Shown: positions 1-7,855 of the stretch, one piece after another
Layout: every line of letters starts with the position of its first letter
Numbering within the stretch: position 1 is the first letter of the stretch
Source of the DNA: Caldifarciminota bacterium 4484_100
GTDB lineage: Bacteria; Hydrothermota; Tepidihabitantia; SM23-42
Direction: 5' to 3'
DNA: 9,401 bases
Assembly: GCA_002049785.1 (NCBI GenBank)
Contig: MUKB01000032.1
Span: 1 to 9,401 of the forward strand
The notes under the pieces: model-generated
What the model saw: the letters and a program-made list of their open reading frames with translations, nothing else
What the model was told of the DNA's origin: nothing
Databases searched by the model: none
Made by a program: the position numbers and the translations under genes

Positions 1-464
1 GGAGATGTAGTAGCATAGGCAGAGAGTGGAGTAGTCGGCGCCACCTGGCCTCCGGTCATCGCATAAATAAAATTGTTCACGCATATCACAATCATATCAA
101 TGTTTCTTCGCGCCGCATGGATAAAATGGTTACCTCCAATAGCAATCAGGTCCCCATCACCAGAGAAAACAATTACCTTTAAATCGGGATTTGCCAGTTT
201 AATACCGGTTGCGAATGGAATGGCCCGCCCATGGGTTGTATGGAATGAATCGAGTTTTACATAACCTGCCACCCTTCCAGTACATCCAATACCTGAGACG
301 ATGCAGACTTTATTTAAATCTATCCTGGCTTTTTCAAGCGCTGCAGCCAGAGCGGTAACAGCAATACCAATACCACATCCCGGACACCAGATATGGGGTA
401 AACGGTCTGTCCGGAGAAGATTCTCCATCGGATGATGAGTAGTTTTCATTGTTAATGTTTCCAT
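1..464 (-). CDS. korB: 2-oxoacid:ferredoxin oxidoreductase beta subunit (KorB), partial
   Basis: This is the thiamine-diphosphate and [4Fe-4S] subunit of a KorAB-type 2-oxoacid:ferredoxin oxidoreductase, which oxidatively decarboxylates a 2-oxoacid to acyl-CoA, or runs in reverse. Only the first 154 codons are present; the gene runs off the window start. The ATG at 464 follows an AAGAAGG ribosome-binding site (7-nt spacing) that overlaps the korA stop, with a 12-nt gap between the genes. Visible motifs: WCPGCG (C27 and C30, cluster ligands), SGIGC (C61, cluster ligand), HGR (78-80), GDGD (102-105) and the paired Asn 130-131 that close the ThDP motif, and MTGGQ (136-140). All look catalytically intact. 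It is called 2-oxoglutarate-type because of the neighbouring KorD and fumarate reductase genes; a branched-chain 2-oxoacid enzyme cannot be excluded. A small gamma subunit (korC) may follow outside the window. Confidence 0.93.
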   Translation of the reverse strand, partial: METLTMKTTHHPMENLLRTDRLPHIWCPGCGIGIAVTALAAALEKARIDLNKVCIVSGIGCTGRVAGYVKLDSFHTTHGRAIPFATGIKLANPDLKVIVFSGDGDLIAIGGNHFIHAARRNIDMIVICVNNFIYAMTGGQVAPTTPLSAYATTS

Positions 465-476
465 AATAATACCTTC

Positions 477-1679
477 TTATAATTTTGTAGCATATTCAAT
501 GATTCCTTCTTTAACACTATTCTCACGGGATATCTGAATAACTGCATTTAATATATCATCTGAATTTTCAACTCCCTTCTCACCATGAGCAACAAATGCT
601 ATGTTCGCATTCCCCTGACAGCATCTCTCCATTTCATAAACAAACTGGCCATAATTCATTTCTACAACAACAAATGCCTTTGTCTTTTTTGAAAGTTCTC
701 GAATCTGAGTTTCTGGGAAAGGCCAGACTGTATCAAGTTTAAACAATCCCGCTTTTATACCAGCATCCCTTGCTCTTTTCTGGGCTTCTTGAGCAGCCAG
801 AAAACTTGTACCGTAAGCAACAATAACGACCTCGGCATCCTCAGTTGCCAGCGTTTTAAATTGCACAATTTTTTGGGTGTAATTCCTGATCTTTCTGACC
901 AGTGAATGAACATTAAACTCCTGACACTCCTCATTCATTATTGGATAACCACGCTCATCATGGGTTAACCCGGTAACATGGAATTTATATCCAGCACCAA
1001 TATCAACAATCCACGGCACAAGGTCTTTATCCCTTTTAAACGGCAAATATTCTTCCTGTGGACCTTTGTAATATCGTCTCGGTTCAAGTTCAATATCTTC
1101 AGCTCTGGGAATTGTAACCTCGGACTCAAGATTAACAAGATAGCTGTCCAGTAGAACAACCACAGGAACCCGGTAATGTTCGGAGAAATTGAAAGCCTTT
1201 ATCATAAAGTCAAAGATTTCCTGAACTGTAGAAGGAGCAAGGGTAATTATTTCATAATCTCCATGGGACCCCCATCTTGCCTGAAAAAGGTCCCCCTGAG
1301 CAGGTTTTGTTGGTAAACCATGACCTGGTCCTACACGCTGGACATCCACAATAACACAGGGTGTTTCCAGCATTACGCCGAGTCCCAGATGTTCCATCAT
1401 CAATGAAAAACCTGGACCAGAAGTAACGGTCATTGACCTGCGACCTGTCCAGGAAGCACCAAGTACTGCTGCCAATGCCGATATCTCATCCTCCATCTGG
1501 ACATATACCGCGTCTGAAGTTTTTGCTCGCTCCAAAAAATAGTTACCTATCTCAATCGCAGGTTCAATCGGATACATCCCCAGAAATCTGCATCCAGCAG
1601 AAATTGCACCTTCAACACAGGCCTGATTTCCCTTCAAACGATGGGTTCCAGTTCTTATTGTTTCTTGTGGTGGTTTCAT
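477..1679 (-). CDS. korA: 2-oxoacid:ferredoxin oxidoreductase alpha subunit (KorA)
   Basis: Alpha subunit of the KorAB oxidoreductase. It pairs with KorB to build the active site and contributes to 2-oxoacid and CoA recognition. Landmarks from ATG 1679 (400 aa): the LKGNQA entry strand (15-20), YPIEP (36-40) where the family usually has YPITP, MEDEISA (62-68), TSGPGFSLM (86-94), QGDLFQARWGSHGD (128-141), the domain II start near 282 (AEVVIVAYGTS) and VEMNYGQ (339-345) near the C-terminus. An upstream in-frame TTG at 1700 would give 407 aa and a 14-nt overlap with the preceding flavoprotein gene. I prefer ATG 1679 because homologues begin close to this point and it starts 7 nt after the upstream stop. 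Neither start has a clear ribosome-binding site, so translational coupling is likely. The E for T change in YPITP is unusual and could affect substrate choice. Confidence 0.92.
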   Translation of the reverse strand: MKPPQETIRTGTHRLKGNQACVEGAISAGCRFLGMYPIEPAIEIGNYFLERAKTSDAVYVQMEDEISALAAVLGASWTGRRSMTVTSGPGFSLMMEHLGLGVMLETPCVIVDVQRVGPGHGLPTKPAQGDLFQARWGSHGDYEIITLAPSTVQEIFDFMIKAFNFSEHYRVPVVVLLDSYLVNLESEVTIPRAEDIELEPRRYYKGPQEEYLPFKRDKDLVPWIVDIGAGYKFHVTGLTHDERGYPIMNEECQEFNVHSLVRKIRNYTQKIVQFKTLATEDAEVVIVAYGTSFLAAQEAQKRARDAGIKAGLFKLDTVWPFPETQIRELSKKTKAFVVVEMNYGQFVYEMERCCQGNANIAFVAHGEKGVENSDDILNAVIQISRENSVKEGIIEYATKL

Positions 1680-1686
1680 TGTTTGC

Positions 1687-3342
1687 TTAAAATATATCAA
1701 TCATTCGTGCCAATGCAGCACGACCTCGATAATCTGGTAAAAGAATCGGCGCACGTCTTTCTGGTTTTATTCCTGCCTGTTTTAACATATCGATATATTT
1801 TTTCACATGTTCCAATGTAATATTCCCGGCTGTGGTATGTGTTTTCACATACTCAGCGGCATTTATTCCTGACCTCCGGCCAAAGACAAGACAATCAAGT
1901 GTAGAATTACCCATCAATCGATTCTTACCATGGACTCCGCCAGAAACCTCACCTGCCACCCATAAACCTTCAACATTGGTTCGACCCCAGGGGTCAGTCT
2001 CCACTCCACCGTTCTGGTAGTGAAGTGTCGGGAAAACCAGCACTGGGTCTTTGGCCATATCAATCCCATGCCGCTTAAACAACCGGTTCATAGCAGGAAA
2101 TGCTTTAGCAATATACCCCTTACCATTTTTGATATCAATGAGTGGGGTGTCAAGCCAGATTCCTCTCAACCCGGTCGGTGTGGTTATCCCTTTATTTCGA
2201 ACATAACACTCCCTGATAAACGATGCTGCTTCAACATCCCTGGGTTCAAGTGGAAAGACAAATGCCTCACCATCAACATTTACTGGTTGAGCACCACTAC
2301 TGCGCAGTTTTTCTGTAAGCAAATAACCCACAATCTGAATTGGATAAGCAGCACCGGTAGGATGGTATTGGACCGTATCGGTATCCCTCAGTTTTGCACC
2401 TGCTCGATAGGCAATGACCGGGCCGTCAAATGTTGCACCGTAGTGATTGGTTGTAGGAAATCCACGGATATGAAGCCGGCCAAACCCTCCAGTTGCAAGA
2501 ATTGTTGCCTTTGCACGAACAATCTTATATTCTCCAGTCTCCAGGTTCCATAGAATTGCACCGGTTACCCTGTTGCCTTCAGTAAACAGTTCAATAGCAG
2601 GAAACTGTTCTAAACATGGAATCTGACGATTGCGAAATTCATCCCGGATTACTCTCAATTCTTCCAGACCGGTATAATCTCGGCAGGAATGCATACGTTT
2701 GATCGATGTTCCACCACCCCACTTTTCCACCAGTTCACCATTCGCCTCACGGTCAAAAATTGCTCCCATTTCGATTAGCCATTTGATTATAAATGGAGCA
2801 TCCTCAACCAGGGCACGCACGACCTCGGGCTTGTTAGCAAAATGCCCACCACCAATTGTATCGAGGTAATGGCGCTGTACCGAATCAATCTCACGGTCTG
2901 CAGCCTGGGTTCCGCCCTCAGCCATAATGGAGTTTGCATCACCATGTCTGAGTTTATTAACCAGAAGAATTCTATCTGCAGCTATACCCTGGTTGTTAGC
3001 CCAGAGCGCAGCTGATGTTCCAGCAAGACCACCGCCAATTATCAAAATATCAGTATCATAATCAACCCGCGAGAGGTCAATCTCATCCGGTTCGATCAAA
3101 GGATAGGCTTCGAGCAGATCAACAACTTCATTTGGACCAACATCACCTTTATTGGGACCAACTGCAATTGCCCTTTTCCCACCCGGGGCATAATCAGGAT
3201 GGAGCTTTAGAACCTCTTCTTGTTCCTGTTTGGACATCGGAGGTGGAGTATAATCGACCCTTTTTGGTCTCGTCTTCTCGACCTTCTCAATAAGTCTTCT
3301 CATATATTCGGGATATCCATCGATTAATTTTATCTCGGCCAT
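1687..3342 (-). CDS. Soluble fumarate reductase / succinate dehydrogenase-type flavoprotein (TfrA/SdhA-like)
   Basis: FAD subunit that probably interconverts fumarate and succinate; 551 aa. A roughly 95-residue N-terminal extension precedes the FAD dinucleotide motif GGGLAG (103-108). Substrate-site residues of the fumarate reductase/SdhA family are recognisable: HPTG (H327), TEK (343-345), PRD (R368, proton-shuttle arginine), HYQNGG (H441) and the arginine of HGKNRLMGNS (R475). The family histidine that binds FAD covalently is replaced by N137 in the segment NSIMAEGG, so the FAD should be non-covalent. No membrane segment is seen and no membrane-anchor gene is in the window. The start has AAGGAG five nt upstream of ATG, and the gene lies 14 nt after the iron-sulfur partner. 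In this context it resembles methanogen thiol:fumarate reductase TfrA, with electrons coming from the Hdr proteins. Another FAD-dependent 2-enoate reductase is possible but less likely given the full catalytic set. Confidence 0.88.
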   Translation of the reverse strand: MAEIKLIDGYPEYMRRLIEKVEKTRPKRVDYTPPPMSKQEQEEVLKLHPDYAPGGKRAIAVGPNKGDVGPNEVVDLLEAYPLIEPDEIDLSRVDYDTDILIIGGGLAGTSAALWANNQGIAADRILLVNKLRHGDANSIMAEGGTQAADREIDSVQRHYLDTIGGGHFANKPEVVRALVEDAPFIIKWLIEMGAIFDREANGELVEKWGGGTSIKRMHSCRDYTGLEELRVIRDEFRNRQIPCLEQFPAIELFTEGNRVTGAILWNLETGEYKIVRAKATILATGGFGRLHIRGFPTTNHYGATFDGPVIAYRAGAKLRDTDTVQYHPTGAAYPIQIVGYLLTEKLRSSGAQPVNVDGEAFVFPLEPRDVEAASFIRECYVRNKGITTPTGLRGIWLDTPLIDIKNGKGYIAKAFPAMNRLFKRHGIDMAKDPVLVFPTLHYQNGGVETDPWGRTNVEGLWVAGEVSGGVHGKNRLMGNSTLDCLVFGRRSGINAAEYVKTHTTAGNITLEHVKKYIDMLKQAGIKPERRAPILLPDYRGRAALARMIDIF

Positions 3343-3356
3343 ATTTACTCCTTTCT

Positions 3357-4112
3357 TTAATCTGGTTCCCGCTGGCGTTCTGCGTACATCTTTTCCAGCT
3401 CTTCCCTTGATTTACTTGTAATATTATCCATTGCCTCTTTGAATTTTCCCTGTTCAATCTCTTCAACCCGTTTCTTCAGATGTTCGGGCATACTGAGACC
3501 ATACCGTCCATACATCCTTCTTCCAAGCTGGGCAACATGGTACTGAACGATTTCGGCTGGGCATCTTATTGCACAAAGGCCACACTGGATACAATCGAAT
3601 GAATTATCTGCAACCAGTTCAAAATCTCCCCGGATTGCGGCCTGCACATAATCCATTACCTCTAAATCTTGGGGGCAGGATTTTGTACAGGTATTACAGG
3701 ATACACACCTTGCAACTTCAGGATAGTATTTCATAAACACCGAGGCATCATAAGGTTCTTTGGAAATATCATAGATTGCCTTTTCTGCGGGTGAGAAAGG
3801 AATTTGAACCAGGTACATTCCATCTTCAACCCTTGTCTGGCACGCTAAGTCGGCCTGTAGTTTATATTCACCAGCGCGTCGAAAGACTGTAGCGCAGGCA
3901 CCACAATGGCCCTGTCTACATCCAACACTTCGTAGTAATCGATAACCCGCATACTCAATTGCTGTCAAGATCGTTAAATCTGCAGGAACCCTATAACCTT
4001 TCCCCATTATATAGATTGTAACCCAATCTTTGATATCCTTTTCATCAACCCCGGTAGTCACAGGACGATTTGCCTCGGCGATTCTTTCCATAATATTGTT
4101 TTTCTCTTCCAT
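3357..4112 (-). CDS. Iron-sulfur subunit of the fumarate reductase-like enzyme (TfrB/SdhB-like)
   Basis: Electron-wire subunit of 251 aa. The N-terminal half holds a plant-type [2Fe-2S] domain with C65, C70, C73 and C91 (CX4CX2CX17C). The second half holds two [4Fe-4S] motifs: C136/C139/C142/C146-Pro and C174/C177/C180/C184-Pro. This differs from standard SdhB/FrdB, where one of the later clusters is a [3Fe-4S] next to a quinone site. The last 45 residues are charged and probably helical. Methanogen TfrB is known as a fusion of such an iron-sulfur region with an HdrB-like CCG domain. Here the CCG protein is the separate gene immediately upstream, so the pair may be a split version of TfrB. 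It lies 13 nt after hdrB with AAGGAG nine nt before ATG, and 14 nt before the flavoprotein gene, which is its obvious partner. Confidence 0.9.
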   Translation of the reverse strand: MEEKNNIMERIAEANRPVTTGVDEKDIKDWVTIYIMGKGYRVPADLTILTAIEYAGYRLLRSVGCRQGHCGACATVFRRAGEYKLQADLACQTRVEDGMYLVQIPFSPAEKAIYDISKEPYDASVFMKYYPEVARCVSCNTCTKSCPQDLEVMDYVQAAIRGDFELVADNSFDCIQCGLCAIRCPAEIVQYHVAQLGRRMYGRYGLSMPEHLKKRVEEIEQGKFKEAMDNITSKSREELEKMYAERQREPD

Positions 4113-4125
4113 AATGCTTTTCTCC

Positions 4126-5022
4126 TTACTTTATAAGTCCTTTATTCTTAAGCAGTAGTTTGGGATCCACATAATTCTGGTCAAAACCAAGAGTTTTATT
4201 GTCAAGGCCGAACGCAACAGCAATCAGTTGGGTGATATAAAATACAGGAATCTGTTTAAAATCAGGATGTTTCTTAAGAACCTCTTTTTGTCGGAAATCG
4301 AGGTTGAAAGAACACAGAGGACAGCAGGTCGTTATCGCCTCGGCGCCTTCTCGTTGAGCATGAGTTAGAATATCAAAGGCTAGTTCGGCCACCTTTTCTT
4401 TATTATTGACAGTTTGATAACTTCCACAACATACCTTTTTATAAGGGTTGTCAATTACCTCAGCACCAAGCGCTTCAAGTAAATCCCTTTGAATCGTCGG
4501 GTCCTCTGGGTCATCAATACCTACCTCCAGGGGTCTTAATATCATACATCCATAATATGGAGCAACCTTTAGGTTATTTAAAGGATTCTTCACCTTTGCT
4601 TTGATCTTATCAAAACCGATTTCTTTCAATAATTGCAAGAGGTGGATAACCTCAATTTCGGCGCAATAGTCTTCCTCAAGATACATCAGATTATTTATCT
4701 TTTTCAAATCTTCAATGTTCTCTTTAACCCGCAGGTTACTTCTTTTCAATGTATTAAAGCACATTGAACAAAGAGTAAGGATCCTTTTTTCATCGTCGAC
4801 TTGTTTTCTTTTTACCATTTCCTGAACGCGGATTAGATTTCTTATTGGTGCAACATGATGAATAAGGTCATCAGAAGTCAGAGAAAATACGGTTCCACAA
4901 CATGTCCACCTCGGCAATTCCACAAACTCAACACCCAGTTGCTGGGCGATTGCAATTGCTGAGGTTTCAAAATTTTTTGCTGTTGTTTTTAATGTGCAAC
5001 CAGGATAATATGCTATTCTCAA
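4126..5022 (-). CDS. hdrB: Heterodisulfide reductase subunit B-like CCG-domain protein (HdrB)
   Basis: Protein of 298 aa with two complete CCG domains. The first has C9, C41-C42 and C85/C88; the second has C159, C198-C199 and C233-C234/C237. In HdrB these bind two non-cubane [4Fe-4S] clusters that reduce a disulfide. Both being complete argues for retained disulfide or thiol chemistry, or for electron delivery to the fumarate reductase pair encoded next. The true CoM-S-S-CoB substrate is not expected in a bacterium, so the acceptor is unknown. Translation apparently starts at TTG 5022: the family start MRIAYYPGC fits exactly, and GAGGTG (5027-5032 on the complement), which overlaps the hdrC stop, is the ribosome-binding site. 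The gap to hdrC is 9 nt. Confidence 0.92.
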   Translation of the reverse strand: MRIAYYPGCTLKTTAKNFETSAIAIAQQLGVEFVELPRWTCCGTVFSLTSDDLIHHVAPIRNLIRVQEMVKRKQVDDEKRILTLCSMCFNTLKRSNLRVKENIEDLKKINNLMYLEEDYCAEIEVIHLLQLLKEIGFDKIKAKVKNPLNNLKVAPYYGCMILRPLEVGIDDPEDPTIQRDLLEALGAEVIDNPYKKVCCGSYQTVNNKEKVAELAFDILTHAQREGAEAITTCCPLCSFNLDFRQKEVLKKHPDFKQIPVFYITQLIAVAFGLDNKTLGFDQNYVDPKLLLKNKGLIK

Positions 5023-5031
5023 TTTACACCT

Positions 5032-5433
5032 CTAACCTGTAAACTTACGGCATGCACTGACAATTGCAATCTGAGGAAGGGAAACAAACTCATATTTAGG
5101 AATCTTCTTTATCTCAATATAATCAAGCGCTTTTCTTAGGTATACCTGTCTTAAAGCCTCAGCGACTTTGGCAACATCAAGACCTCGGGGGCATCGAACG
5201 GTGCAGGTATAGCAAGAAGCACAGACCCACATCGCTTTTGTTTCCATCACCTCTTTCAGACCCAGTTGAACCATTCTCATTAACTGGGAAGGTGTGATAT
5301 CCATCTCAGCAACCATAGGACAGGACGCAGAACAGGTCCCACATTGTTCACACAGAGTGATATCCTGATCAGCTAACTCATTAATCTTTTGCAAGAATTT
5401 TACATTCTCTGAAGTAATTATCAACTTCTTCAT
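5032..5433 (-). CDS. hdrC: Heterodisulfide reductase subunit C-like iron-sulfur protein (HdrC)
   Basis: Small soluble electron-transfer protein of 133 aa with two [4Fe-4S] motifs, C28/C31/C34/C38-Pro and C71/C74/C77/C81-Pro. It is expected to pass electrons from HdrA to the HdrB clusters. It is somewhat short compared with typical HdrC; after the second cluster there are only about 50 residues, ending in SACRKFTG. The ATG overlaps the mvhD stop by one base (TAATG), with a strong GGAGGAGG about ten nt upstream, so it is translationally coupled. The hdrA-mvhD-hdrC-hdrB order supports the assignment strongly. Confidence 0.92.
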   Translation of the reverse strand: MKKLIITSENVKFLQKINELADQDITLCEQCGTCSASCPMVAEMDITPSQLMRMVQLGLKEVMETKAMWVCASCYTCTVRCPRGLDVAKVAEALRQVYLRKALDYIEIKKIPKYEFVSLPQIAIVSACRKFTG

Positions 5434-5852
5434 TATGTTTTAACCTCCTCCTTGATCGGTCCGAGTCTTTCAATTTCATCAATAAACTCGTTGACAACTT
5501 TTTGAAACTTACCACCTTCATTTGCAGAAATCCATTCCAGTCTCACACGCTGAGGTTCAATACCAAGATTATCCAATAAACTTTTAAGTAGAGTTATTCT
5601 TCTTAATGTCTTATAATTACCATCCACATAATGGCAATCTCCAGGATGGCAACCAGTAACCAGAATACCCCAGGCTCCACGACTAAATGCTTCTAGAATC
5701 AATTCCAGATCAATTCGACTTGAGCACATACTCCGAATAATTCTAAAATGAGGTTTCATCTGGAGTCTGGATGTACCTGCCGCATCGGCTCCAGCATAAG
5801 AACACCAGTTGCAACAGAAGGCGATTATTTTTGGTTTATTATTATCTTTCAT
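5433..5852 (-). CDS. mvhD: MvhD/FlpD-type iron-sulfur subunit linking an electron donor to HdrA
   Basis: This 139-aa protein belongs to the MvhD/FlpD delta-subunit family, a [2Fe-2S] protein that hands electrons from a hydrogenase, formate dehydrogenase or other donor to HdrA. Seen here: FCCNWCSYAGAD (12-23, with C13, C14 and C17), SMCSSRID (41-48, C43), TGCHPGDCHY (66-75, C68 and C73) and ISANEGGKF (108-116). All family cysteine positions look present. It starts at ATG 5852, overlapping the hdrA stop by one base (TAATG), with AGGAGGT just upstream, and overlaps hdrC in the same way. No hydrogenase (MvhAG), formate dehydrogenase or flavin NADH-binding subunit is encoded in the window, so the donor it serves is not visible. 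Some lineages carry MvhD fused to HdrA; here it is separate. Confidence 0.92.
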   Translation of the reverse strand: MKDNNKPKIIAFCCNWCSYAGADAAGTSRLQMKPHFRIIRSMCSSRIDLELILEAFSRGAWGILVTGCHPGDCHYVDGNYKTLRRITLLKSLLDNLGIEPQRVRLEWISANEGGKFQKVVNEFIDEIERLGPIKEEVKT

Positions 5853-7801
5853 TATACCTCCTCACCTAATGCTGCGCTGAGCATCGCGTGGAGTTGTGAG
5901 GTCATAAACCAGCGTTGTTGTTGGGCGCCAGAAGGACAGGAAGCAACACAGGCACCACACCCCTGACATACAACCTCATTTACCCGTGATATCCGTTTTC
6001 CATCCTTTAATTCAATTGTAATTGCCTCATAAGGACATACTCCAGCACAAATACCACAACCACTACACAGCTTCTCATCAACAAATGCGGTAATAGGATC
6101 AACTTCATACTCACCTTTGTTCATCAATCGAATGGCTCGGGCAGCAGCTGCGCTTGCCTGGGCAACTGTATCTGGAATATCCTTGGGGCCTTGGGCACAA
6201 CCACAGATAAATACACCATCAGCAAGTGTATCAACCGGTCGAAACTTTGGATGAGCTTCCTGTAGCCATCCTCCAGGGCTTTTTATCAATCTCAAGGTAT
6301 CAGCAATCTTCGTCGTTCCTTCACTTGGTCGCAATCCAACCGAAAGAATAACCAGGTCAAATTCTGATTCAATAATTTCCCTGGTTAAGGTATCTTCAAC
6401 TTTTAATCTCACCTTATGCGTGTGACTATCCTCGTGCAGTTCTGCGACTCTTCCCCGAATAAATTTAACCCCTGTGCGTTGGGCTCTTTTATAATATTCC
6501 TCAAAACCCTTGCCAAAGGCACGTAAATCTACATAAAAGACATAGACATCCCTTTTCGGATCAGCGCGTTTCAGAAGTTGAGATAATTTTGTCGCATACA
6601 TACAGCAGATTCGAGAACAATATTCATTTCCAACCAATTCATCACGGGAACCAACGCACTGAATAAATGCAATCCGCCTGCCAATTGGCCTCAATACTGT
6701 TCCTTCAGCTTCAAGGGATATAAGCCGTTCCAGGTCCAGCGCAGTTAATACATTTTTACTCTTAGCAAATTCATAGACTTTCTTTTTTCGAGGGTCAAAG
6801 ATTTCATATCCTGTTGCGACAATAATTGTATCGACAGTAAAATTGATTCGTTCAGGTTTTTCATCGTAATTTATTGCACCAGCGTCACAGACATCATAAC
6901 ATTTGCTGCAGGCAAGTGGAAATAACCCAAGGCACGATTTATCATCAAGCACATAAGCGTGAGGAACTGCAATTGGATTGGGCAGGTATATCGCCTTTCG
7001 GGAACTGAGCCCCTCATCGAATTCATTGGGAACTACCACTGGACAAGCCTCTGCACACTTATCACAGGCAGTGCATTTTGTGATATCCACATACCTCGGT
7101 TTTCTTACCGCCACAACATCATAATTCCCCAGAAATCCGCTGATACTTTCAATCTCGGTATTTGTAAGAAGTTCAATATTTGGATTAGCAGGAACATCCG
7201 CCATCTTTGGAGAAAGAATACAGGCAGCACAATCCTCAGTTGGGAAGGTTCGCGAGAGTTTTGCCATTTTACCACCGATTGAGGGTTCCTTTTCAACCAG
7301 ATAGACCTTAAACCCCGCATCGCCAAGGTCTAAAGCAGCCTGGATGCCAGCAATACCTGCTCCAATAACCAGAACCCTTTTACCAATCGGCGATGTCTTC
7401 TTTTCTAACGGCTCATCCAGTCTTGCTTTGACGATTGCCATTTTAACAATATCCTTAGCCTTTTTCGTTGCAAGTTCTGGTTGATAGTAATGAGGCCAGG
7501 AACACTGCTCACGGATATTTGCCATCTCCATCACATATGGAGATAACCCTGCCTTCTCAACTGTTCCCATAAAGGTTCTTCCATGAAATTGCGGAGAGCA
7601 AGCAGCTATTACCACTTTATCCAGTCCATATTCTTTTATATCATCAACCAGCATCTTACGGGCTACATCAGAACACATATGGGCATGATCTTTAACCAAT
7701 GCCACATCACCCTGTTGTTCAGCGAATTCCATCACCTTTTTAATATCCACAACCTCTGAGATATTTCCTCCGCAATGGCAGACATAAACCCCAATTTTCA
7801 T
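5852..7801 (-). CDS. hdrA: Heterodisulfide reductase subunit A-like flavoprotein, the bifurcating core (HdrA)
   Basis: FAD and multi-cluster protein of 649 aa, a normal HdrA length. Domains in order: an N-terminal HdrA-specific region with VCHCGGNI (7-14; C8, C10); a thioredoxin-reductase-like FAD fold with VIGAGIAG (145-152) and the HdrA signature TEDCAACILSPKM (188-200); inserted cluster motifs C243/C246/C249/C253 and C290/C298/C301/C305; GSRD (384-387) with C395 and C399-C400; the second FAD-fold part with the GVFICGCAQGPKDIP segment (529-543); and a C-terminal two-cluster ferredoxin domain (C579/C582/C585/C589 and C612/C615/C618/C622). In the HdrABC-MvhD family this FAD splits an electron pair between HdrB and ferredoxin. 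ATG 7801 has AGGAG six nt upstream, overlapping the stop of a 14-codon mini-ORF. A strong promoter lies at 7933-7960. Confidence 0.95.
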   Translation of the reverse strand: MKIGVYVCHCGGNISEVVDIKKVMEFAEQQGDVALVKDHAHMCSDVARKMLVDDIKEYGLDKVVIAACSPQFHGRTFMGTVEKAGLSPYVMEMANIREQCSWPHYYQPELATKKAKDIVKMAIVKARLDEPLEKKTSPIGKRVLVIGAGIAGIQAALDLGDAGFKVYLVEKEPSIGGKMAKLSRTFPTEDCAACILSPKMADVPANPNIELLTNTEIESISGFLGNYDVVAVRKPRYVDITKCTACDKCAEACPVVVPNEFDEGLSSRKAIYLPNPIAVPHAYVLDDKSCLGLFPLACSKCYDVCDAGAINYDEKPERINFTVDTIIVATGYEIFDPRKKKVYEFAKSKNVLTALDLERLISLEAEGTVLRPIGRRIAFIQCVGSRDELVGNEYCSRICCMYATKLSQLLKRADPKRDVYVFYVDLRAFGKGFEEYYKRAQRTGVKFIRGRVAELHEDSHTHKVRLKVEDTLTREIIESEFDLVILSVGLRPSEGTTKIADTLRLIKSPGGWLQEAHPKFRPVDTLADGVFICGCAQGPKDIPDTVAQASAAAARAIRLMNKGEYEVDPITAFVDEKLCSGCGICAGVCPYEAITIELKDGKRISRVNEVVCQGCGACVASCPSGAQQQRWFMTSQLHAMLSAALGEEV

Positions 7802-7810
7802 GGTTTTCTC

Positions 7811-7855
7811 CTAATTATCTAAGATATCAAAGAATTGTTCTCGTGTCCATTTCAT
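7811..7855 (-). CDS. Candidate leader mini-ORF 2 (14 codons) directly before hdrA
   Basis: Short reading frame encoding MKWTREQFFDILDN. It has its own ribosome-binding site (GGAG at 7863-7866 on the complement, 7-nt spacing). Its ATG overlaps the stop of the preceding mini-ORF as TAATG, and its TAG stop forms the first bases of the hdrA ribosome-binding site (TAGGAG). Whether it is translated cannot be shown from sequence, and no known peptide is recognised. The arrangement would couple hdrA translation to that of the peptide. Confidence 0.38.
   Translation of the reverse strand: MKWTREQFFDILDN

Noticed and set aside
2020..2553. 177-codon plus-strand frame inside the flavoprotein gene
   Set aside because: It is antisense to a well-supported SdhA-family gene with intact motifs. 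The translation is Cys/Pro/Ser-rich and resembles nothing. The same applies to the plus-strand frames at 73-264, 1433-1690, 1832-2020, 3015-3293, 5748-5966 and 6959-7282, and to the minus-strand frames at 965-1159 and 7105-7326.
1687..4112. Classical membrane-bound succinate dehydrogenase SdhAB
   Set aside because: No membrane-anchor subunits are encoded, the covalent-FAD histidine is missing, the iron-sulfur protein has two [4Fe-4S] motifs, and the genes are embedded in an Hdr operon. A soluble Tfr-like enzyme fits better.
4126..7801. Archaeal origin because of the hdrABC-mvhD set
   Set aside because: Consensus bacterial -35/-10 promoters and TTG/ATG starts with AGGAG sites indicate a bacterium. 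Hdr-like sets are widespread in anaerobic bacteria.
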